Source: Arenicola marina (taxonomy: Eukaryota > Annelida > Polychaeta > Arenicolidae). Taken from it: a DNA stretch of 64,000 bases. Below the pieces are notes generated by a model. That model was not told the origin of the DNA. It made no database searches and saw only the letters and a program-made list of their open reading frames with translations. Shown here piece by piece: positions 56,145-64,000 of the stretch. Position 1 is the first letter of the stretch; each line of letters starts with the position of its first letter. A program made the position numbers and the translations under genes. The stretch is taken from NCBI GenBank assembly GCA_964019135.1, contig OZ025255.1, positions 22,235,708 through 22,299,707 of the forward strand. Reading direction: 5' to 3'.

Positions 56145-56925
56145 ACTGTCGCCGATGTTCGTGCAAGACGCACAATCGTTTTTTTTTAAATATATGCCAC
56201 TCGCTTCCGCAAGGTTATAAGTAATATCCTTCAGCGAGACGATTTTTCTTAACGTGAGTTTTTAGCCTTAGATCCAAAAATGCGCTGCTTCTTCGGGCAA
56301 CGGAAGAGAAGTGGACGTCATTGAAAGTGAAACGAGTTCCCTTTCAGCCAACCTCCTGTCGGACCGGGCACTGGCCACGCGCTGAATGACGCCTCCTCAA
56401 AGCCACAGACAGCCCCGGCCATCAGCAACAGGTCCTTGGGCTGCGAGTGATCAATACAGACACCGCTGGGAGGCGCTCGCATCCCTTCCAGGCCAAGGAG
56501 CCAGCCAGTTACGCGACACTTCGTGCCTCACCGCGTGTTTATCGGAGTGGGATACCTTCGCGTACCAGCCGCCCTGACAGATCTCGTGACGTAACAGAGT
56601 CGATGGCGTGAATGTAATGCACGGAGTCTTGGTGCACGACGCAAACACCCAGGTGTGTAATGCGATTCATACGCATTGCAAAACGCAAGACAAAATGAGG
56701 TTATCGATTTTAAACGCCGCCCGGGTGAGGCAGGGTAGATAGAGGATAGCTATTTAAGACAGCGAAGTGCAGCAGCTTCCCACCGTTTACATCGGTTTAC
56801 AAGTCTGGAGAGGGTTATCCCGGGTGGTTGCGCACACAGTAGTGATCATGAAGAGGGGTAAGGGGAGGGGTAAGGGGAGGGGGCGGGTGGGTGGGTGGGG
56901 TGGGTCAATCTGACTCAAGCCAGAA
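56145..56925. other. 5' flank of MCTP exon 1
   Basis: Immediately upstream of the chosen start codon. Moderately GC-rich near 56300-56600, with no clear TATA box in either spacing I checked, and G-rich repeats (AGGGGTAAGGGG) at 56853-56890. It may contain the promoter for the short, C2A-less transcript; this is inference only. Confidence 0.3.
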
Positions 56926-57077
56926 ATGGCTGAAATACCATCGGGCGGTAGTTTTCAGCTTACGGGTCTTCGTTCGTCTCCTCCAAATGTCAGGTATGAG
57001 AGGGATTGGGACGGAAGGGGGTGGGGGAGACGTGGTAGTACGGCCCTGCTGAGACCAGCTGTCATGCGCATCTCTCA

Positions 57078-57104
57078 CTGCTGCTGCTGCTGCTGCTGCT
57101 GCTG
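57078..57104 (+). repeat. (CTG)9 microsatellite upstream of MCTP
   Basis: Nine uninterrupted CTG units. A G-rich stretch is close by at 57140-57163. Non-coding as far as I can see. Confidence 0.9.
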
Positions 57105-57989
57105 GCTAATCACCTGTCTAACGCGTCACAGGGTGAGCGCAGGGGGGTGGGGGGGGGGCGGGATCAATCCATCCAGGTCGAGATACACGTGTAAATGGGG
57201 GATGTGAAAGCAGACATATACCACGTCATGTTGTAATTATCCAACGCTGTTGATGGAGACACATACGGACAGGCGCAGATGACGTATATATAAAGCCTAC
57301 ACTCGGCAGTATATCGTCAATTGTCCCGTCAATGAAGACAATGACGACACAGCACAGCAGCCATCGTCTGAAGCTGTCTTCACTGCAGTGGGAAGACGAG
57401 TATAACAAGCGTGACGCTGACACCTCGCTATCACATTCTCCCGGATAACCAGCGCGCGAATGACTGGCGCGGGACTACACCAATACATATACCCCAGTCC
57501 ATGTCTATGTTCACGAGCGCTGGGTACTAAATATTAATAGTCGAAAAAAAACATGTAATGTACCGGGAACGGCAAAAACGTAACACCGGTATTGATACGG
57601 TTGCACATCAGCTCCCATACGCCTCGCACAACCACATTATTGGCAATGCATGCAGCATATCTTGTGACATTTAAATTTTGAGTCCGCCAACGGTGACATA
57701 GACACCGAGTGAAGTCAAACGTTTATAGAGGGCGAGCAGAGGGTGCAGCTACGGCAACAAGCTGAAATGTGGACACTGAACACTGAAACATGCCAATTTA
57801 GATAAATATATGTACATATTCATACCATGAACAGGATGCTCTTAGATGGTTAGTGGCGATGAAAACCAAAAATTGTAGGGCATGCAAGGGGGTCAGAAAA
57901 ACGTGAGGTACACTAAGTAAACGACTGAAGCTAAACACAAATGGAAATATGATTCAGTCCTATAGGGTCCGGTAAGCCGTAGGGGGGGG

Positions 57990-58270
57990 GGGGGGAGAGG
58001 TGTTCGATCCGTGTTTTAGGCCGCATTTGTGCACATATGGCTACACCGGGTATAGGTTGGTTGGTTGTATATTCAGGACGCTTTAACCACTTTTGGTCAT
58101 ATCGCGTCAATGGGAGAAGGAAGGGAGAGTGGAGCCATGTCCCCGCGGGTAACCCCCTACTCTTTGCGAAGAAAGACATGGGATCTTTGTCCTGCGACCA
58201 CAGAGACATGGTCACAGCGGGGCGCTCAAGGCGAGCGCTCTAACCCAGTGAGCTATCGGGCCGGCCCCAC
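57990..58270 (-). repeat. tRNA-derived SINE
   Basis: Minus strand starts GGCCGGCCCGATAGCTCACT with GGGTTAGAGCGCTCGCC, a clear tRNA 5' half with A box. The body has GGACAAAGATCCCATGTC, and the tail GTGCACAAATGCGGCCTAAA is shared with the other SINEs. The B box is not clear. Confidence 0.6.
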
Positions 58271-58316
58271 AGCGGGTATATATGAATGACATGTGAAATA
58301 CGCCAAAGTTTGAAAC

Positions 58317-58396
58317 GCCGGGCATGAGCGAGAATCGAACCGGGTCTGGTGATCTGACGCTCAATATGTTATTATCATACGAGCTACAGAGGCTTC
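58317..58396 (-). repeat. tRNA-like SINE head
   Basis: Minus strand GGAAGCCTCTGTAGCTCGTA followed by a good B box GGTTCGATTCTCG at tRNA-like spacing (about 80 nt in all). The acceptor stem ends (GGAAGCC / ...GGC) do not pair fully, so I read it as tRNA-derived rather than a working tRNA gene. Confidence 0.45.
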
Positions 58397-58491
58397 CGGA
58401 TCAGCAGAAGAGCAACGCCATTCCACTATCATTGGGAACATATTAAGCAGTACATTTCCTCATCGTCCATAGGAAACAAAACGAAACATAC

Positions 58492-58674
58492 GTTGCCTGT
58501 GGTGATCGTAGTCTTGACGACGGTGACGTCATCTCTTTGGTTTTCTGCACACGATTTTGATAATATCTCATCCCATTGGTCCGTGATCATAGCTACGTCA
58601 TATCCTGTAGCATTAGGCTGGACACCGGTCAGTTTGGGCAAGACGATGGAGAGGATAGCGTCTGATACTTGCGA
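58492..58674 (-). CDS. possible coding exon of an unrecognised gene
   Basis: 61 codons, phase 0 at both ends, between a weak acceptor (CTATGGACAG) and a good donor (AAC|GTATGT). The peptide includes DAILSIVLPKLTGVQPNAT and QWDEILSKSCAENQ, with RDDVTVV near the end. Codon use looks protein-like, but I recognise no family. It could be an upstream exon of MCTP or another gene, or chance. Confidence 0.25.
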
Positions 58675-60149
58675 CTGTCCATAGCATCCGCCATCATGGC
58701 TAGGGTGAGGTGAGGTTCAATATGTCTGCCCTCCCACGTCTGTCCCCAATCAGATTAACGATCGAATGGACGGGGCATTAGAAGGGTGGTCTACATTACA
58801 AAAAAACAATGCCTAGTCCCGACTTCACCCAGAGTGAACACGCAGAAGTCGTTTATATTTTCCATATCTTTCTTTAAACTAAGGCCACTTCTGTCCAGAT
58901 GACCATATGTTAGCTTATTCGCATGGGAAACCATCTAGTTAATAAATATGGATATAAATCTCACATCTGCATTTAATTGCAAGTGCCCAGTATCGTGCAT
59001 CAGTCATTGTGGCCGGGCCACAGCGCTAGGCTACAGTGAATGAAAATTGAAGTCAAAACGACAAAAACATTATTTCAATATCATGATGTCTCCTGTCCTT
59101 CGTCCGGCCAGGAACGAGGTAGCTGTCATCGCGGTTTAAGATACATGAACCATACATAAAACACATTAATTCGTGCCGATCATACTACGGATTTTATAAC
59201 CCCGTTACATCTTCATTAAATATACACAAAATCGGCGCCAGATTGTATTTGCTTTCGTAATGTGCTACTTAACTATATGCAAATCCTATTTAAGTATAAA
59301 ATCACACACTAATTTCAAGTACGTCTACATTTTTCATGCAGATTATTAGTATTATTATTATTATTATTAACAATTATCTGGATGAGCACAAAACCCCCCG
59401 CACGAGGCCTCCAGCCTAAGACCAGCTGTGGTATTACTCATGGTGCAAATTGTGCCGAGTCCTTCTGATGCTACAGATCAATAGATTCGAATCAATGGAA
59501 AGCATTGAGCGGTGTACACGAGGGTGACCGCATTCTCGCACACCTGCCCTCTTCGGCTCAAGGGGGATGCAGCGAGTGGCTCAGTCTACAGCCTACAGCC
59601 GGCTTAACAACAGCGGCTGTAAAACCCGTTTTGTGCTAGATATTTCCCATTAATTCGTTTTATCAGGCAAGACGGTGGACGTTTTCTTCAGCGTTACACT
59701 GGTTATTTTTTAGTGCGTTGAAGATTATAAGGTGTAAATGGTGAATGATATTATAAGGTAACATCCTGGTCAATAGCACAGACGGCACTCGAACCAATCG
59801 CACTGGGTTTGAAATGTCGTGTTTCGTGCAGACGACATTTTGACGGCAGTGGTGATGGTCAGTGATAGCAGCGACACCTGCCGACAGTAGTGTGTGGGGA
59901 GAGCCAGAGTAGCCTGGCTCCGCGGCCCCAATTTCGCTCATGTATGAGCGGCGGTACCAGCCTAGAGCCAAAATAGCACCACCTGGCGGCAACATTCGGG
60001 GTCGCGGAAACCAACCGACCTGCCCCATGCATAATTGTGTTTTTCTATCATCATTACAGCGTTGTAAGAATGTGGCTGACAATCTGACACAACTCTCACA
60101 TATGATTGCTAAAGAACTTCCACACTGGTCGCCCCCATGGGCAGATACG

Positions 60150-60300
60150 TGGCGGTTTTCCCGTTTTACCACAGACATCAACAGGTCATAGGTTCGAATC
60201 CCGACACTCGCATCTGTGGCGAGTTTCATCCAACCCCCTTTTTCAATGTCCCGGGAGGCCCAAGTGGTGTTTTGCATAAATCGGCCAAAAACACCAACAT
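60150..60300 (+). repeat. tRNA-derived SINE
   Basis: B box AGGTTCGAATCCCG at 60190, followed by the body CCCGGGAGGCCCAAG and TTTGCATAAATCGGCCAAAAACACC, the shared SINE 3' region. The A-box half upstream is diverged. Confidence 0.6.
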
Positions 60301-61157
60301 TTCATCTTTGTTCTTGAACTAAATGAAAGATGTGTACATTTTGGCATTATATGACTACCTGATATCACATGAAGCGTTGTGAAGTACCAGTTATTTGATC
60401 GAGTACCTCCCCGTAATCTAGCCATGCCCATTGGGACTCATTATATACAAAATTTTAAAAAAGAAGAGAAAACAGACCAAGATAGGTCTTCTTTAAGATA
60501 CCAAGCAACCGGACTTATTTAGTGTTACCATTATTTAATGTGGTATAGGTTGAGTAAAGCCCCGCTACCAGTCGCCGTGCTGTCTTCACTAATACATCAC
60601 AGCGCCCCATGGCAAAGGAACGAGGGACTTTCCATTAAGTCAACGAGGCGAAATACAATATTGAAACTGTGTGCAGCAGGTGGGTAGAATCCATTTGGTA
60701 TAATGCCCCGTGACTTCTCAGTGACAGAAGTCCATTCATTGCTTGGCGAGGAGCGTCGAAATGACACCATAATGCTTATCATAACAAAGACACAGAGACC
60801 AGCTGACGGCACAATTTAATTTTTTTTAAATATCATTATACGCCTCGCAGACAAAAAAAATATGATCTTATGCGTCGAAAACAAACAAAATATTCTCCAC
60901 ATGATATGTGATATGTGCCTTTTATATGAAGTACTGTAGTCGTTGGTAAAACTGATCGAAACTAATAATAATAAATAGTACATCTATACGTTGGCGTTAT
61001 GACGATATCGTTAGCAGCCGAATTTGTCTGGCTCAATAATAAGTGTAACATACGAAATATTGTTCTAGTAGGCCAGCAGTCACCATTGTTTCACCGGTAT
61101 CTGAGAGTGAATTTGTAAAATAAAATCCCATTTGCATATATATTTTGTACCACAGGC

Positions 61158-61875
61158 ATGACAACTTTTAGTGCAATACATTTATTATTATTGATAGAAC
61201 AGCAAAACTCATTAGCACCCGGAAAGAGAAACGAACAAATGTTATCCATCCGCGAACAAAGTAAACACCATAGAAGGCTTCCACGTGGACTAAAAATCGA
61301 CCCAGGTTTGAGGCCGAGCTATTTTTTCAATACAAAGCGAAGGCAAGTGTACATAGAACCACATAGCCTAGCCAATATAATCAAGAGAGACAATATCCAA
61401 ACTCTTGCAGACGCGCTACAAAGAGTAACATGTCGTACATCACTTGGCGTGTATAGCAGTTTCCGATGCGCGAACCATAATTTTAAGATCGAAAAAGGTC
61501 GACATTTAAATTTACCCTTTCAAGAAAGGCTATGCATCCATTCTCCACGCCTCGGGGTGGATGAAGTCGAGTCACAAGCTCACTTTTTGCTAAGGTGCTC
61601 GATTTATGACGATACTCGTGAACTCTATTTGATTTGTAGAGCTGATGTCTACAAACAATGAGCAGGTTATTTTTAATTTATGCAAATTTGTAAGCTTGGC
61701 TCTCCAAAGGAAAGACCAGAGTGGTCACTGAAGTTTCCCACATTGACTTTTCATATCGTTTGTATGTACTGTCATGACTGCGTCTTTGTTCTTTGTTTTG
61801 TTTTTGCTTGGTTATGTACTTTCGCTGGAGACCAGCCTATAACAGGAATAAACCATCTATCTATCTACTATCTCT
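61158..61875 (+). mobile_element. non-LTR retrotransposon 3' end (different lineage)
   Basis: The 167-codon frame 61158-61661 ends with FKIEKGRHLNLPFQERLC then a Cys/His pattern (HFLLRCSIYDDTREL), the C-terminal zinc-knuckle-like region of CR1/L2-clade-type elements in invertebrates. The element ends in AATAAAC followed by an ATCT microsatellite (61855-61872), as many of these elements do. No RT is present, so it is 5'-truncated. Confidence 0.6.
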
Positions 61876-61929
61876 TGGCATTAGCCGATTGTCAATATGA
61901 ATACAAGGGAACTGTTACGACTTAGGGAT

Positions 61930-62095
61930 ATGCAATGTTGGCGTTTACAGACGCTAAAGGCTAACCTGTGCCAAAACCCCAGGGATGATGAAATAAGTTA
62001 GTATAAAACATTCAGGTGTCCTAATCCGAACCCATGTTTTGTTGTTCTGCCGCTGTGGCCGCTTACCAACTGTGGTAGGGGGCTGCATCGCTAAT
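61930..62095 (-). repeat. diverged SINE
   Basis: Plus strand GCTAACCTGTGCCAAAACCC, CAGGGATGATGAAATAAGT and later CCGCTTACCAACTGTGGTAG correspond in order to the complement of a SINE tail, body and A box. Strongly diverged. Confidence 0.35.
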
Positions 62096-62099
62096 GCAA

Positions 62100-64000
62100 C
62101 ACATTAATGAAATCCGCAACATTACCAGACTTAGATACCGAGCTCAGGGTTTCCACTTTGGATTTATTTCCGGTCTGAGCTTAGCTGAGTTGCTTAGCAA
62201 GCTGAACTGCAGATCAACAGGTATGTATTTAAAACTCTCGCCCTCAGCCTTTGCAAGTAATATTAAAGGCTGGTACGATCATTCCATGATGACTGTCATT
62301 AACCAGTTATTTTACGGTTGGCCTCAATTACGGTGTCCAGCCCTAGTGAGTAATGTAATCGTACACGTGTATTGACGGTATGCATTGTGTGGACCGCTTA
62401 GGGGAACTACAAACGTTTGATGTCATGTGCTTTGACGACGAGAGTGCAGTACGTGTCACAACTGTCATGGCCCTGCAGTGCAAGGTCTAGAATGGCAAAT
62501 TATGAAACCATAATTATTAGCTGTTACAATATCACAAGAAAGCTCTACCCTACAGCTGTCAAGGACGTGTGTCTAAACTTGAAATGAATAACAGGACATT
62601 AGCAAAACATGATACCAGTCTTGATTAACCTGAGTGTAGTATATAACATAAGGTGACAGTGTCGTAGTCTTAAATCTGCTGTGCAACAGATGTCATTTTT
62701 GTTTTCTTGTGACTGGGGGCTTATATCTTCATGTATACCATGTCATCAATCTGTGTAACAGGTGCAATGTTTGTTTTCTTGTAACTTATCTTATAAGTCG
62801 GTAGCATAACACGTGTCATATAACAGCGGCGTAACAGGTGCCATAAATCGGTAGCATGACACATGTCACGAAGGGCTGAATCTCTCAATTGTCAAATTAT
62901 AATGATCGATTGAGGCATCGTTCTTCTAATGTCGCTCATCCACGATCCGAAGACCTGTTCGCAACTAATCGATCGCGCATTGTATCCGCTCAGCATTACA
63001 TGACAAGATTTTAGCCAAATGGTTTGCTTTTAGATAGCAGTGGAGGCACGCATAGTTGTATGATTAGATTATTTGACCAGTGATCAATAAGAAATGGCGC
63101 GATGCTGACCACAGGGGGGACCAGAGAATGGAGGATGGTCACGTCCTCTCATTCTATTGCCGAATTCCGTATATTGTATTCTAGAACGCTGCCCTATATT
63201 GGCGGATCCATTCCAAGTCGCACAAGCCTGGTGGACACTTGGTTATACTTGTTACGCATGAGTGATTCCCCCACCACTGATCCATGTGGCTTCTACGGTG
63301 TTTGGCACCGAAATGAAAGACTTATGATCCTAATCAGCTTCTTATTTACATATCGACATTAAGGCGAACATCGATCGAAGAGACATCAGCTGAAAGGTCT
63401 GCATTTAAATCGAAGATGACGGATGTCACAACAGTTATTCTCATTTTACACGAGATCCGGTCTGTCTCTACCATATTCTATCAAATTACCTTCGATTGCT
63501 GGCCATTCTTATCGATTTCAATTACAATCCTGGAAATCGAGACTTGCTGTTCTGCCTCGATCATCAACCAGTTTTAAAATTTAGTAAATTTCTCATATAA
63601 AACATATGTAAAAAGGTACGTTTTTAATCGATCTATGATAGACGCGATTAACGACCCCACCTCGGTAGTTACGGTTGCCCATAATTTAGACAGCCATCCA
63701 AGGAGGTCGATGCCGATAGATTTTACTGTGACTTGACCATATGGATAGTGAGTTTATCGACCCGCCCAGGGTCCAACAACACTAGACGCGGAGAAACAGG
63801 GGGCTTTAAAAACGTATTTTTCAAATATGTATTTTCATTCCAGGGCTATCAAAGTTTCTGTAGATGGGCGGAGCTATATTTATTCGCTTTCCATCGATTG
63901 TTTTTTATGGCGACTGCATGAAATTTATAGAAAATGATATTCTCCCTCCGCGACCTTTGCCATCGAAGGTAAATGTCAGAATACAACGCGGATACATGGT
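62100..64000. other. no gene recognised
   Basis: Short unassigned ORFs only. A repeated motif around 62700-62870 ((T/C)AACAGRTG(C/T)CAT and GACACATGTCA-like) is noted without assignment. Confidence 0.35.

Noticed and set aside
58317..58396. Functional tRNA gene
   Set aside because: A and B boxes are present but the acceptor stem does not pair properly, and SINE body sequence lies nearby.
59384..59640. Possible MITE with AGCACAAAAC inverted ends
   Set aside because: The shared ends are only about 10 bp, no target duplication is visible and there is no second copy in the window.

Overview
This is a window of animal nuclear DNA: split genes with GT-AG introns, tRNA-derived SINEs, several families of non-LTR and DNA transposon debris, and no operon structure. 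The protein families (a GRL101-type receptor with C-type lectin, LDLa and LRR modules; MCTP), introns of roughly 0.2-4 kb and the heavy repeat load suggest a marine invertebrate. Amphioxus (Branchiostoma) is my best guess, but I cannot prove it from sequence alone.

Two real protein-coding loci dominate. (1) A very large adhesion-type receptor gene lies on the minus strand at 27540-16831. It has three coding exons that join in phase, giving about 2093 residues: signal peptide, Ser/Thr/Glu-rich stalk, CUB-like ectodomain, C-type lectin domain(s), LDLa repeats, LRRs and seven transmembrane helices. The 3' end of a close paralogue enters from the left edge on the plus strand (1-1303), so the two receptors point tail to tail. 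(2) An MCTP gene (multiple C2 domains and two transmembrane segments) lies on the minus strand at 56144-39383. I rebuilt it as 15 exons plus one alternative exon, all with compatible phases, about 655 residues. Two equal-length, phase-0 versions of one exon (47637-47536 and 46914-46813) look like mutually exclusive exons.

Layout: 1-1900, receptor paralogue tail and its downstream flank; 2.6-4.8 kb, L1/Tx1-like retrotransposon remnant; 5.57-13.68 kb, two near-identical tandem units of about 4 kb, each with the same truncated retroelement; 13.1-16.6 kb, a DNA transposon with inverted repeats of about 110 bp, inserted in the flank of the second receptor; 16.8-27.5 kb, the receptor gene, whose 4-kb intron holds a 2.7-kb element carrying a broken DUF4806 gene; 28-39 kb, gene-poor repeats (retroelement, a pogo/Tigger-like element with TA duplications, a 473-bp element with a perfect 9-bp target duplication, a THAP remnant, a TA-flanked MITE, tandem duplications); 39.4-56.1 kb, MCTP with SINEs and MITEs in its introns; 56.2-64 kb, SINEs and a non-LTR 3' end, with no firmly recognised gene.

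The duplicated receptor flanks give paired empty and occupied sites, so several insertions and duplications can be ordered from this window alone.
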